Shown: piece by piece, positions 52,901 to 60,741 of the stretch
Layout: each line of letters starts with the position of its first letter
Position numbering within the stretch: the stretch's first letter is position 1
Assembly (NCBI GenBank): GCA_944324945.1
Contig: CALUYE010000001.1
Span: 496,001 to 560,000 of the forward strand
Length of the DNA: 64,000 nt
Origin: Candidatus Gastranaerophilales bacterium
Lineage (GTDB): Bacteria; Cyanobacteriota; Vampirovibrionia; Gastranaerophilales; Gastranaerophilaceae
Reading direction: 5' to 3'
The notes under the pieces: model-generated
The model's database searches: none
What the model was told of the DNA's origin: nothing
What the model saw: only the letters and a program-made list of their open reading frames with translations
Program-made: the position numbers and the translations under genes

Positions 52901-53779
52901 AGCTGCGCGATACTTTTGAGGAGTAATTTTGCAATAGCAAGATGGGAGCAATTGCTTAAAGATAAAAAAATTAAAACATACTGCAAGTCTGATGCTTTTA
53001 TTAATAACCCTGTTTTTAAAATTTGCCTTTTGATTTTGGAATATATTATAGAGCCTTATGATATTAAAAAAGTTAAAACATTAATTGAAGAACTTTTCAA
53101 ACTTAAAAAATACGATATTGCAACTCTTGAATATGTTAAAAATATAAATACTCCTCTTTTCCTGTGCCAAAATTATGATGAACAGTTTTTTTGGGATATG
53201 AATTATTTTTTATATAAAAATCATTATTCAATTTATAACCTTGTTTATGAAATCGGGAATTTTTATTTTAAAAATACAAAACAGGAAGTAAATATTTCGC
53301 TTGTTGCAACGATAGCTCAAAAAATAAGATTAAATCAAAAAAGTTTTGAAAATACGGTTAAAAAATTAAGAGAAATTCAATTCAGAAGCAATTTCTCAAA
53401 TATTAAACTCTTTAATGACGATAAAAATGATGAATCACGCGAACAAACGGTTCAGATTATGACCCTTCATAAATCAAAAGGGGATGAATTTGATTACGTA
53501 TTTATCCCTGAATTATCGCAGGATAATATGTGTTTTAATATTGATGAATATAAATTAAAAGAAAATTCAAAATTTAATCAAAAAATTAAAAAAATTCCGC
53601 TTGATGACCTTTCTTTAAAAAAAGAAATCATTGAAGAAAATTTCAGGCTAATGTATGTCGGAATTACAAGAGCAAAGAAAAAATTATTCATCAGTGCTTC
53701 AAACAGCTATAAGATATATAATAAAGTAAGACCTTCAAAAAATTCGGAGTTTTTTGAAGGAATGGAGAGTATTATATGA
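49970..53779 (+). CDS. Giant double UvrD-like helicase (AddB-like dead half fused to AddA-like active half)
   Basis: 1269 residues. The C-terminal half has every superfamily 1A motif: Walker A TAGSGKTTV (~650), STIHGLALRI, Walker B IIEDEAQD, GDINQA, VQIMTLHKSKGDEFDYVF and RLMYVGITRAKKKLF. The N-terminal ~620 residues follow the same order in decayed form: ANSTTNRT in place of a P-loop, LKIYSFFGLVYN, FLDDGDE, FFIGYDSNGSSRLGYLGA (motif III-like) and RMLYKAYLLADKIYLYSS (motif VI-like). An inactive plus an active UvrD fold is the architecture of AddB/AddA or RecC/RecB, here in one chain. No nuclease domain is seen in it; the next gene supplies one. Likely role: DNA end processing for recombination, an inference from architecture. 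Confidence 0.8.
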   Translation: MIINANSTTNRTLILIDEYINLLKKGVNSEKILVLVQNSKKKNEFINLIKEKFDFGNIGNLKIYSFFGLVYNYVNENWALIENSIKDTKNVKILPNLCGLEVSQYIFKNCINEVDFTGYNSKTSLLHQLLRRYSLINFNALDKKEIKLRENILKESYSNEAREAINKYKLKTIEKRAFDYIRQINLFEYLYKNLKNEFEYVFLDDGDEIIPALLEYLKYIKKDIKEFFIGYDSNGSSRLGYLGAINVDFEEFLGEKAHKITTIDKKTKNALKILNSIKNDELIELENIEQRTFLRRDEMLDDVINEIKNLINQGVKYSDISIITPLCDEFLKSSLEKSGFEFNFISKSEKLNQNRLIGYILEFLKIINDTNNSDISPYCLKGILMELIGLRGASALQFIQEYKIKRELEDKNLFELIKEKKEEDFKKLYEIYEKIRFQKLSFQLCEIITNYIPLNKEISKDIIKINQLLKQIYDFEEVFDDEVGINELINQIENTIISENPLSDDEIEENSIVVSSIQKIIDYSHKTKYQFMLDINNEGWLKQDIGPLYNAWVMQKSWKKESFELEDNMELTKDRSARMLYKAYLLADKIYLYSSSYDSLGLENFSGIDKFYKFDSKIENSTLQKPIIPRQDQKAVFDYNGGLMSVSATAGSGKTTVMLLLIEKILSKEILNNEEIGEIEPKNIFVLTFMESAARNFKERIKQRYPQLKELPNISTIHGLALRIIKENNNYSRLGLDYDFEIIDEIKRTSLLNEILYTLGIQNDKLNLYDSAISTYKSELAKYGDYNCSNKLFLKVFNLYQAKLKESNLIDYDDLLFLSLKLLKENSDILEYYQNLAKIIIEDEAQDSSFIQQSLITFLSGKYNNVIRCGDINQAITSTFTNSDVEGFREFMKKSKNVEMNRCQRCATGILDCANNVVKFANNKNFNPFSTLIMKPVEGVNIVDKNAVKLNIFEKENEEIDFVINKIKNILSKDNKASCAILLRSNFAIARWEQLLKDKKIKTYCKSDAFINNPVFKICLLILEYIIEPYDIKKVKTLIEELFKLKKYDIATLEYVKNINTPLFLCQNYDEQFFWDMNYFLYKNHYSIYNLVYEIGNFYFKNTKQEVNISLVATIAQKIRLNQKSFENTVKKLREIQFRSNFSNIKLFNDDKNDESREQTVQIMTLHKSKGDEFDYVFIPELSQDNMCFNIDEYKLKENSKFNQKIKKIPLDDLSLKKEIIEENFRLMYVGITRAKKKLFISASNSYKIYNKVRPSKNSEFFEGMESII

Positions 53780-54360
53780 AAAAAATCGATACTTTTAGCG
53801 CAAACTCTCTAAAGCTTCTTGATAAAAGCGTTTTGGAATTTGAAAATAAATATCTGTACAATCTTTCTATAATGAAAAAAGATAAAAGAGCAATTTTAGG
53901 GCAAAAGTTTCATAATCTCATTTGTTTTTATATAAAAAATTTTGATGTTTCAAAATTAATCCTGAATTTGACACAAGATGAACAAAAAAGCTGGCAAAAG
54001 CTTAAAGACTACCTGAAAGACAAGAAAGATGACTTTATTAAAACGGAATATTCTTTTTTAATTAAAGAAAAATTAAACTCTAAACCCTATTTTTTAACAG
54101 GGCGTTTTGATGCCGTATATAAAAAGGATGGCTTTTATGTAATTTATGATTGGAAAACTCTTAATATTCCTAAAAATCCCAAAGATGACTTACAGAGTAT
54201 TGTTTATTTATTCTGTGCAAATAAAATTTTTAAAACAGAAAAGATAAAACTTAAATATCTTTCGATAGAAAAGCTTGATTCTTTTGAAATACCTTTTATA
54301 AATCCTGATTATTATAAAGAAAAGCTTGATAAAATAATATTAAAACATTTTATTAAGTAA
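53776..54360 (+). CDS. RecB/Cas4-like PD-(D/E)XK nuclease
   Basis: 194 residues. Motifs of the RecB nuclease domain: His46 in GQKFHNL, Asp112 in TGRFDAVY, Asp125 and Lys127 in IYDWKT, and Gln140/Tyr144 in DLQSIVYLF. No Cys cluster for an Fe-S site as in AddB or Cas4. It overlaps the giant helicase by 4 nt (ATGA), so the two probably form one complex, with this subunit supplying the nuclease that is normally fused to AddA or RecB. Its last 49 bp overlap the opposite-strand gene ending at 54312. No CRISPR genes are nearby, so a Cas4 role is unlikely. Confidence 0.85.
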   Translation: MKKIDTFSANSLKLLDKSVLEFENKYLYNLSIMKKDKRAILGQKFHNLICFYIKNFDVSKLILNLTQDEQKSWQKLKDYLKDKKDDFIKTEYSFLIKEKLNSKPYFLTGRFDAVYKKDGFYVIYDWKTLNIPKNPKDDLQSIVYLFCANKIFKTEKIKLKYLSIEKLDSFEIPFINPDYYKEKLDKIILKHFIK

Positions 54361-54620
54361 GGGTATAATTTAACAAAAGCAAAATAAAACAGAAAGCAAA
54401 AGCCGATTGAAAGCATCTGAAATTTATAATATTTCGGACAAAATAAAAATAAAATTGCGCATAAAACAAGAAGCAAAAATTCGACCTGGCGAAAGATATA
54501 GTTATAAATTACAATACTTTTAAAAAATGTTTTAATTATGGCAGGTATGAGCGTTATACAGCAGCATGCAATAATTAATAAAATTAAACCTGTTATAAAA
54601 TATCTTGTTTGTCGTTTCAT
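54312..54620 (-). CDS. Small hydrophobic membrane protein
   Basis: 102 residues, with about three membrane segments (FITGLILLIIACCCITLIP; VEFLLLVLCAILFLFC; MLSIGFCFLFYFAFVKLYP) and a basic N-terminus. No family recognised. Its 3' end overlaps the nuclease gene on the other strand by 49 bp. The long run of hydrophobic spans with positive flanks supports a real protein. Promoter not clear, but TAATAT/TATAAT-like hexamers lie directly upstream of the ATG. Confidence 0.5.
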   Translation of the reverse strand: MKRQTRYFITGLILLIIACCCITLIPAIIKTFFKSIVIYNYIFRQVEFLLLVLCAILFLFCPKYYKFQMLSIGFCFLFYFAFVKLYPYLIKCFNIILSSFSL

Positions 54621-54639
54621 AAATTATATTATCGTTAAT

Positions 54640-55503
54640 TTAGCCTATATTATCAAGTGATTTTTTTAAAAGCTCCAAAAACTCTTTCCTGTCTTCAAGG
54701 GGATATACAATATTGCATAATGAATCGTATCTTAAAAGTCTTTTAAAGAGCTTTTGCTTATCTTGAGAGTAGTTTGTAATTACAATTTTATCTTTAAATA
54801 CATCTTTCAAGACTTCATTTTCTTTTAAGACATAATTTTTAGCCAGTCTTCCTCTTAATTCAAAAACGGTTTCTTTTTCGTTTTTGTTGCTTGATGTTTC
54901 TTTTATGGGGTGCATGCTTAAAATATCACAGGGAGAAATTTGTTTTTTTTCTCTTGTTTCAACATCTTCAAAAAGAAAAAAAGAATTTTTTTGTCCCCAG
55001 ATATATTCAACAGGCTTTAGAATAAGATTTTCTTTTTGTTTTGTTGTGATATTCAGGGTATATTTTTTATTTAAATATTTTTGAAAAAGTTCTGTTTTTT
55101 CGCTACATTCGCTATCTTGCGTTATTTTATTGAAAAGAGTGTATTTTTCAATAAAATTGTCGTAATCGTTTTTTGATGACAAATATAAAAATTTTTTAAA
55201 AATAAAATGCAGCTCTTTTGTTTTATTTTTTGGAAAAATACCGTTTGCTAAAGTTAAAAGATGCGCCATTATATTTATATTAAGTATAGAATAATTGATT
55301 AAATTTTTAAAAGAGACTATTTTATATTTTCTGTTTTCTTTTATATATTTAAACCCTGCAAATAAAATAAGCCTTAAGTTTTTAAAAAAGGTAACCTGTT
55401 TTATATTCAGTGCTTCCATGATTTCTTCTTTCGAATAAAAATTATCCAAAAGCATGCGTGTCATAATAAGCGGTGTTTTATTTATCGAGCGGTTGTTTTT
55501 CAT
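54640..55503 (-). CDS. WYL-type regulator, second of a pair
   Basis: 287 residues. An N-terminal helical DNA-binding-like region (YSKEEIMEALNIKQVTFFKNLRLI) is followed by a WYL-like domain (ILKPVEYIWGQKNSFFLFEDVETREKKQISPCDILSM) and a C-terminal WCX-like extension. WYL proteins bind nucleic acids or nucleotides and often control DNA-damage or phage-defence genes. It overlaps the upstream WYL gene by 26 nt, as in the tandem pafB-pafC arrangement of actinobacteria. The sequence is divergent. Confidence 0.65.
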   Translation of the reverse strand: MKNNRSINKTPLIMTRMLLDNFYSKEEIMEALNIKQVTFFKNLRLILFAGFKYIKENRKYKIVSFKNLINYSILNINIMAHLLTLANGIFPKNKTKELHFIFKKFLYLSSKNDYDNFIEKYTLFNKITQDSECSEKTELFQKYLNKKYTLNITTKQKENLILKPVEYIWGQKNSFFLFEDVETREKKQISPCDILSMHPIKETSSNKNEKETVFELRGRLAKNYVLKENEVLKDVFKDKIVITNYSQDKQKLFKRLLRYDSLCNIVYPLEDRKEFLELLKKSLDNIG

Positions 55504-56401
55504 AGTTTGATTTCAGTATTTCCAATTTTTCCCTGACCTGATTTTTTATTTTGCCTTCCGAAATATAATAAACATCGGGGCAAAAATGAAGTATTCTTTG
55601 TATTAAATTAAATTCGTTTATAATCGGTGCTTTAATTATCACAAAATCATCTTCTTCTTTTACTATTTCGTTTTCATCTATTGTTGCATTTAAATACGCA
55701 TTTTTTGAGACTTTATATGTAACGTAATTTGATTTAAAATTAAACATCACGCATTTTCTTAGAACTTTTTTTACCATAAAAATTCTATCTATCGGAAGTT
55801 CAAAAAAATCAGTTGCCCCCTCAAGCATCCCGTGAAGATAAAGCCTTTGAGACATTGTGCTGAAGCTTATCTTATCAAGATGAAACCATATTAATTTATT
55901 TCCGCCTTCAGGCAATATATAATCCAAAATTACAATATCTTTTGTTTTGCAATGATTTTCAAGAATTTCAATCAACCCCCAGTTGAGAGTTGAAAAATAA
56001 CCAAAGTTAAGAAATTGTTTTTTTCTTTCTTCATCTTTTATAAAATCCGAGACTTTATAAAATAATTCCATTAAGGCTCTTATTGCTTTATAATCTTTTT
56101 GCGCAAAAAGCATGTTTTTTGCATCATTTAATACTTTTAAGTTTTCTTTTGTTAATTCAAGATTGTTTTTTGTATTTTCAACCGAATAATATATTGCCCT
56201 GTTTATTTTTTCTTCATTTACGGTTATATCATGCGCTCTTAATTTATTTATGTAATTTAGAATTGAAGTTTGCCCTGCTTCAATTGAGAATTTTTGAAAC
56301 TCGTCTATTAATTCTTTCCTTGTATATTTGCCGTTAATTAAAAGATTCAGCAAAAGCAAAATTTTATGAATTATTGTTTTTTTAGCTGTTTTTAATTCCA
56401 T
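55478..56401 (-). CDS. WYL-domain transcriptional regulator, first of a pair
   Basis: 307 residues. The N-terminal winged-helix-like region (LLINGKYTRKELIDEFQKF) is followed by a WYL domain (IVILDYILPEGGNKLIWFHLDKISF ... LYLHGMLEGATDFFELPIDRI) and a C-terminal WCX-like region (DFVIIKAPIINEFNLIQRILHF). In mycobacteria a WYL pair (PafB/PafC) activates the SOS-independent DNA-damage response. Here the pair lies convergent to polA-priA-helicase-nuclease, making DNA repair a plausible but unproven target. A TATAAT sits 7 nt before the ATG. Confidence 0.78.
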   Translation of the reverse strand: MELKTAKKTIIHKILLLLNLLINGKYTRKELIDEFQKFSIEAGQTSILNYINKLRAHDITVNEEKINRAIYYSVENTKNNLELTKENLKVLNDAKNMLFAQKDYKAIRALMELFYKVSDFIKDEERKKQFLNFGYFSTLNWGLIEILENHCKTKDIVILDYILPEGGNKLIWFHLDKISFSTMSQRLYLHGMLEGATDFFELPIDRIFMVKKVLRKCVMFNFKSNYVTYKVSKNAYLNATIDENEIVKEEDDFVIIKAPIINEFNLIQRILHFCPDVYYISEGKIKNQVREKLEILKSNYEKQPLDK

Positions 56402-56408
56402 AAATTAA

Positions 56409-56414
56409 ATTATA
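56409..56414 (-). promoter_or_regulatory. -10 element of the WYL pair, leaderless layout
   Basis: Perfect TATAAT on the minus strand, 7 nt before the ATG at 56401, with no ribosome site between. Confidence 0.55.
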
Positions 56415-56517
56415 AACTAATATTGTTATTCATACAAATGTAGTAATTTCATTTTATTATATTTGATGAAAAATAAAATTCGCTATAATAAAGTTAAATA
56501 AGGATACAAGAGGCTAT

Positions 56518-57549
56518 ATGATTACTGATGACGAATATTTAAAATTATTGCAAGACTACGATTTTAATTATAAAAGCGGCGATATAGTAAAAGGTACAAT
56601 CGAAGGCTATGATAAAAATAATTTAATTGTTGATATCAAAGCAAAAAGCAGCGCAATTTGCCCTGAAAAAGAAATTTTAAAAGAAGAAAATGAAAATGTA
56701 AAAGATTTATACAAATTAAAAAAAGAATACGACTTTTTTATTATGTATAAAGATGAAGATGAAGATATATATTATCTTTCAGCTAAAAAAGTCGCCGTTT
56801 CAATAAATTCTAAAATATTAAAAGAAAAATATAAAAATAATGAAACAATAAAAGGAAAAATAACCGCAATTACAAAAGGCGGAATTCTTGTTAATGTTAA
56901 CGGCATAAAAGGTTTTGTACCTTTGAGCCAGATTAAGGAAAACAAGGTAGAAATCGGAGACAGCATAGACTTAAAGGTTCTTTCTTTTGACAACAGTCTT
57001 ACAAACTTTATTTTTTCAAACAAAAAAGTGTATCAGGATAATATTGAAGAAATTAAAAAAGAAATTTTTGATAAAATCGAACTCAACATGGTAATCAAAG
57101 GAACAATAACACGCCTTGTTGATTTCGGTGCTTTTGTTGATATAGGGGGAATTGAAGCACTTTTACCTTTATCTCAAATTTCATATAAATGGATTGATAA
57201 ACCTGAAGATATTTTAAAAGAAGGTGATAAAAAAGAATTTGAAATTATAGGAATAGATAAAGAAAAGCAAAGAATTTCTCTGAGCCTGAAAAGTCTTAAA
57301 GAAAACCCTTGGCTTAAAGCGCAGGAATTTATTGAAGATAAAAAAATTATTGAAGGAAAAGTAACAAATATTAAACCCTTTGGGGCATTTGTTGAAATAT
57401 ATCCGGATGTTGAAGGGTTAATAAATAACAAACAGATTGAAGAATATCAGCTAAAGACAAATAAAACCCTTGAAATAAATTCAACTCTTCAGGTTGAAAT
57501 CAAACGGTTTGATGCAAAAGAACAAAAAATTATTTTAAAAATTGTTTAA
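56518..57549 (+). CDS. S1-domain RNA-binding protein (ribosomal protein S1-like)
   Basis: 343 residues with four S1 OB-folds: ~20-95 (GDIVKGTIEGYDKNNLIVDI), 105-170 (IKGKITAITKGGILVNVNG), 190-265 (IKGTITRLVDFGAFVDIGGIEALLPLSQI) and 275-343 (IEGKVTNIKPFGAFVEI). The third is the most canonical. Cyanobacterial S1 proteins are similarly short, with three or four domains, so this is probably the organism's ribosomal S1, which brings mRNA to the 30S subunit. Whether another longer rpsA exists elsewhere cannot be seen. Ribosome site about 8 nt upstream (agagg). Confidence 0.85.
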   Translation: MITDDEYLKLLQDYDFNYKSGDIVKGTIEGYDKNNLIVDIKAKSSAICPEKEILKEENENVKDLYKLKKEYDFFIMYKDEDEDIYYLSAKKVAVSINSKILKEKYKNNETIKGKITAITKGGILVNVNGIKGFVPLSQIKENKVEIGDSIDLKVLSFDNSLTNFIFSNKKVYQDNIEEIKKEIFDKIELNMVIKGTITRLVDFGAFVDIGGIEALLPLSQISYKWIDKPEDILKEGDKKEFEIIGIDKEKQRISLSLKSLKENPWLKAQEFIEDKKIIEGKVTNIKPFGAFVEIYPDVEGLINNKQIEEYQLKTNKTLEINSTLQVEIKRFDAKEQKIILKIV

Positions 57550-57551
57550 TT

Positions 57552-57989
57552 TTATTCATCACCCTTGACGTAGGTTACGAATGAAGGCGGTTTAATTACC
57601 GTTCTTGATAGGAGTTCGCCGTTTTTGTCATAAACCGTAAGTACAACCATGGATAAATCATCATTATAATCTACACTGTTACATAAAGTGCAGGCAGTAT
57701 CAAATACGTAAGCTTGTTCATCTTTATTAAATAAATTTTTACTTACGGCATTTAATTCAGCTGCCACTTTTCTTGCGGCGTTTGAGGCTTTTATATTTTT
57801 ATCTTTGTTAAATTCTTCTAAAATTTTTGTTGTAAAAATGCTGTTTGATTTTTTAATTTTTGAAATTAATTGAGCTTCACGCTTATTTTTATAATAAGGC
57901 AGAAAATAAATTCCAACTGCAATAATCGCAAATATTAAAATTGTTGCTAAGATGATAGTTGTTATTTTTGTGTTGTTGGAATTTATCAT
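57552..57989 (-). CDS. Hypothetical single-span membrane protein
   Basis: 145 residues: one N-terminal membrane segment (IILATILIFAIIAVGIYFLP), then a soluble domain outside the membrane with helices (ISKIKKSNSIFTTKILEEF) and a C-terminal beta-like region containing CTLC (TACTLCNSVDYNDDLSMVVLTVYDKNG). The CxxC pair might be redox-active or disulfide-bonded; no thioredoxin fold is evident. Last gene of the leftward lptB-lptF run, with its own ribosome site (aaggag). Family not recognised. Confidence 0.6.
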   Translation of the reverse strand: MINSNNTKITTIILATILIFAIIAVGIYFLPYYKNKREAQLISKIKKSNSIFTTKILEEFNKDKNIKASNAARKVAAELNAVSKNLFNKDEQAYVFDTACTLCNSVDYNDDLSMVVLTVYDKNGELLSRTVIKPPSFVTYVKGDE

Positions 57990-58015
57990 TTTTTCTCCTT
58001 TATTTTATTATACAA

Positions 58016-58816
58016 TTATTTTTCAATAACTAAAAATGATTTAACTTTTCTTTGATATCTGCCCATAGAGCCAAGAGAGACATTTTTATAGTTAAGTGCC
58101 GTTGATAAACCGCCATCAAGCGCCATAGCCTTTTTAACTTTTAATTTATCTTTCATATAATCTCTCATTTCATTGGCATCAACCTGATAATCTCTTGTAA
58201 ATATTACGATATAAAGATATTTTCCTTTTAAACCGAGCGCTGTTCTTTCTCTTCTTTTTAAAATATCTACACTCTGGCTTTTAACAAAACCGTCATCATA
58301 AACAACAAAACCTTCTTTTTCTAAATCCATTAAAGGTAAAAGTTCGGGGCCTGCTTGAAGTGCATGTTTAATTTTATAACCTTTTTGAGGAGGTGTGTTG
58401 TGAGATGTTATATCGAATTTTAATTTATGTCTTTTGTTTTCAAGAATTCTAAATTCCGCCCTTGATAAGACTTTATCAAGTCTGCCTTCTTCTTTTAGTT
58501 GTTTACATAATTCTTCATAATCTTCAACATCTGCTACCATTTTATTATCAATCGTTACGTAAGATACGCTTTTTTGATTATCGACATCAAAAAAACCGCC
58601 GTTAACAACTAAATCAAAACAGCAGTCGTTATATATTTTTTTGGGTGTTTCAACATCAGGTACGATATAGGGTTTTATTTTATCTCCGTATTTTTTTATA
58701 TTTATTTTAAAAACATAAATACCCGAGTTATCGTTAATCATTTCAATTTTTTCTTTTGCAAAAACAGGCGCAAAAGAAAAAATCATTAAAATAAATACGG
58801 ATATAATTTTTTTCAT
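58016..58816 (-). CDS. Exported phosphodiester glycosidase (NAGPA) family protein
   Basis: 266 residues with a signal peptide (ISVFILMIFSFAPVFA). NAGPA-domain landmarks are VVNGGFFDV, RTALGLKGKYLYIVIF and AMALDGGLSTAL. The domain is known from the lysosomal uncovering enzyme and from bacterial sporulation/envelope proteins and cleaves sugar phosphodiesters. Start overlaps the lptF stop by one base, so it is co-translated with an LPS-export component; a role in envelope glycan turnover is a reasonable inference. Confidence 0.85.
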   Translation of the reverse strand: MKKIISVFILMIFSFAPVFAKEKIEMINDNSGIYVFKINIKKYGDKIKPYIVPDVETPKKIYNDCCFDLVVNGGFFDVDNQKSVSYVTIDNKMVADVEDYEELCKQLKEEGRLDKVLSRAEFRILENKRHKLKFDITSHNTPPQKGYKIKHALQAGPELLPLMDLEKEGFVVYDDGFVKSQSVDILKRRERTALGLKGKYLYIVIFTRDYQVDANEMRDYMKDKLKVKKAMALDGGLSTALNYKNVSLGSMGRYQRKVKSFLVIEK

Positions 58817-59943
58817 TATAAATCCTTCACTTTCTTAATTATAAATATTGAAATAATAAACATTATAATAGGAAAAGAGGCTGCAATAAACGAAGGCACA
58901 ACCCCTTTTTGCGCCAATAAATCAAAAAACGGCAGCGTGATATAATATCCGAATATCATACCGACTGCAATAGTATAACCGACAAGCCTTTGAGAGCGAG
59001 GAGGCGAAAAACCAAGCATGCATCCTATTATTGCAAATAAAATACATGTAAGAGGATGAAGGTATCTTTGGTATAGTTTTGCTTTAAAATATCTGTATTC
59101 GTCCGAGAAATTAGCTTTTTTTAAAAGTTTTGAATATTTTGAAATTTGCCTGTTTGTAAATACTCTTTCTTTTCTTGTGGTATTAAGCATTAAATCAAAG
59201 ACTTCTCTTGATTGGTTTTTTTCTTCAAGGATGGGGTATTTATCTTTTTTTTCAACTTTTTTATAAATACCGTTTGAATCAATCGTGTAAATAAGGGCAT
59301 CTTCCAATACCCAGGCATTTTTTTGAACTGTTGCAACGGGAGAAAATACAATACTTTTAAATGTCGTGGCGTCGCTATAGTTTTCATTTGAAAAATTTAA
59401 AACCGTAATATTAAAGATTTTTTTAGGAGTAAAGTTTGAAACAATAATGTTTTGTTTTGGTGTTTTATTGGGGTTTTCTACGATATATACAAAATGGCTT
59501 CCGCCGCCTTTTGATTCTCCAAGTTTTTGGCTTGCAAAAGGAACAAGTCTGTCATTTACAATGTAGCATAAAACCGACAATACAACCCCGAGATAAATAA
59601 CAGGGAGCATTATTCGATAAAACGAAAGCCCTATTCCTCTTAAAATTGAAAGTTCTGAGTTTTTGGATAATCTGTCAAAAGTAAATAACGATCCCAATAG
59701 AATCCCGACAGGAATAGCTTTTGCAAGGACTTTAGGAATTTCAAAAATTAAAAGTTTGAAAGCAGTATAAATGCTTATATGATCATTTAAAACTTTTTTA
59801 ATAATTTTAAACAGTGTCTCGGGCGCAATCCAGACTATTATAAATAAAATTAAGCAAACAAAAGTCGCACCCAAAACTTGAGATAAAACAAATTTATCAA
59901 GCAGACTAAGTTTAAAATTTTTTATTTTATTTACAAATTCCAT
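58816..59943 (-). CDS. LptF/LptG-family lipopolysaccharide export permease
   Basis: 375 residues with the YjgP/YjgQ layout: three N-terminal membrane spans (with PKVLAKAIPVGILLGSLF), a periplasmic jellyroll domain (~120-275) and three C-terminal spans (CILFAIIGCMLGFSPPRS). LptF/G extract LPS from the inner membrane with ATP supplied by LptB. Only one such gene is present here, as in cyanobacteria. It follows lptB by 5 nt. Its presence indicates an outer membrane carrying LPS or a related glycolipid. Confidence 0.9.
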   Translation of the reverse strand: MEFVNKIKNFKLSLLDKFVLSQVLGATFVCLILFIIVWIAPETLFKIIKKVLNDHISIYTAFKLLIFEIPKVLAKAIPVGILLGSLFTFDRLSKNSELSILRGIGLSFYRIMLPVIYLGVVLSVLCYIVNDRLVPFASQKLGESKGGGSHFVYIVENPNKTPKQNIIVSNFTPKKIFNITVLNFSNENYSDATTFKSIVFSPVATVQKNAWVLEDALIYTIDSNGIYKKVEKKDKYPILEEKNQSREVFDLMLNTTRKERVFTNRQISKYSKLLKKANFSDEYRYFKAKLYQRYLHPLTCILFAIIGCMLGFSPPRSQRLVGYTIAVGMIFGYYITLPFFDLLAQKGVVPSFIAASFPIIMFIISIFIIKKVKDL

Positions 59944-59948
59944 AATTT

Positions 59949-60689
59949 TTATAATACGAAATCTTTACCAAGATAAAATTCTTTTGCAACAGGGTCAACC
60001 GCAACATCCGTACTTTTACCCGATATTTTTATTTTTCCGTCAAAAATAACATTTGCTCTATCCGTAATTGAAAGAGTGGCTTTTGGGTTGTGGTCGGTAA
60101 TTAAGATTCCTATATTTTTTTCTTTTGCAAGTTTATAAATGTTTTCTTTAATTTCGCCGATTGCAATAGGGTCAATCCCCGTAAAAGGTTCGTCAAGTAA
60201 AATAAACGAAGGAGTCGCAGCAAGTGCTCTTGCAATTTCAACCCTTCTTCTCTCACCCCCTGAAAGCGCTACTGAAGGCGCTGTTCTTAATTTTTTAACA
60301 CCGAATTCCGTTAATAAGCTTTCAAGAAGGTCTTTTTTTTCTTCTTCGTTTAATTTATCGTTCATCTCTAAAACAAGCTTTAAGTTATCTTCAACATTTA
60401 ATTTTCTGAAAATTGAAGTTTCTTGAGGAAGATAGCCTATACCCAGTTTTGCTCTTTCATTCATGGGAAGATTGGTAACATCAATTGTTTCTTTGTTGTC
60501 GTTTTCAATTAAAACCTGGCCTTTATTTGCCCTGACTAATCCTACAACCATGTAAAAAGTTGTGGTTTTTCCTGCTCCATTAGGGCCTAAAAGTCCTACG
60601 ACTTCTCCTTTGTTAACATCAAAAGAAATATCGTTTACGACGGATCTATCCCCGTATATTTTAACAAGATTTTTTGCTATTATTCTCAT
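59949..60689 (-). CDS. lptB: LptB-type ABC transporter ATPase
   Basis: 246 residues. Walker A GPNGAGKTTTF, Q-loop LPQETSIFRKLNVEDN (LptB signature), ABC signature LSGGERRRVEIARA, Walker B FILLDEPFTGIDP and the H-loop LITDHNP. It energises LPS transport with the neighbouring permease. A TATAAT 24 nt upstream of the ATG and an agagag ribosome site suggest a promoter of its own. Confidence 0.93.
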   Translation of the reverse strand: MRIIAKNLVKIYGDRSVVNDISFDVNKGEVVGLLGPNGAGKTTTFYMVVGLVRANKGQVLIENDNKETIDVTNLPMNERAKLGIGYLPQETSIFRKLNVEDNLKLVLEMNDKLNEEEKKDLLESLLTEFGVKKLRTAPSVALSGGERRRVEIARALAATPSFILLDEPFTGIDPIAIGEIKENIYKLAKEKNIGILITDHNPKATLSITDRANVIFDGKIKISGKSTDVAVDPVAKEFYLGKDFVL

Positions 60690-60741
60690 ATTGTCTCTCT
60701 TTTTATTAATTATATTATAAAATTAATTTATTTTGGCGTAT

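Noticed and set aside
53776-54360. Nuclease gene as a CRISPR cas4
   Set aside because: No CRISPR repeats or other cas genes in the window, no Cas4 Cys cluster, and tight coupling to the double helicase.
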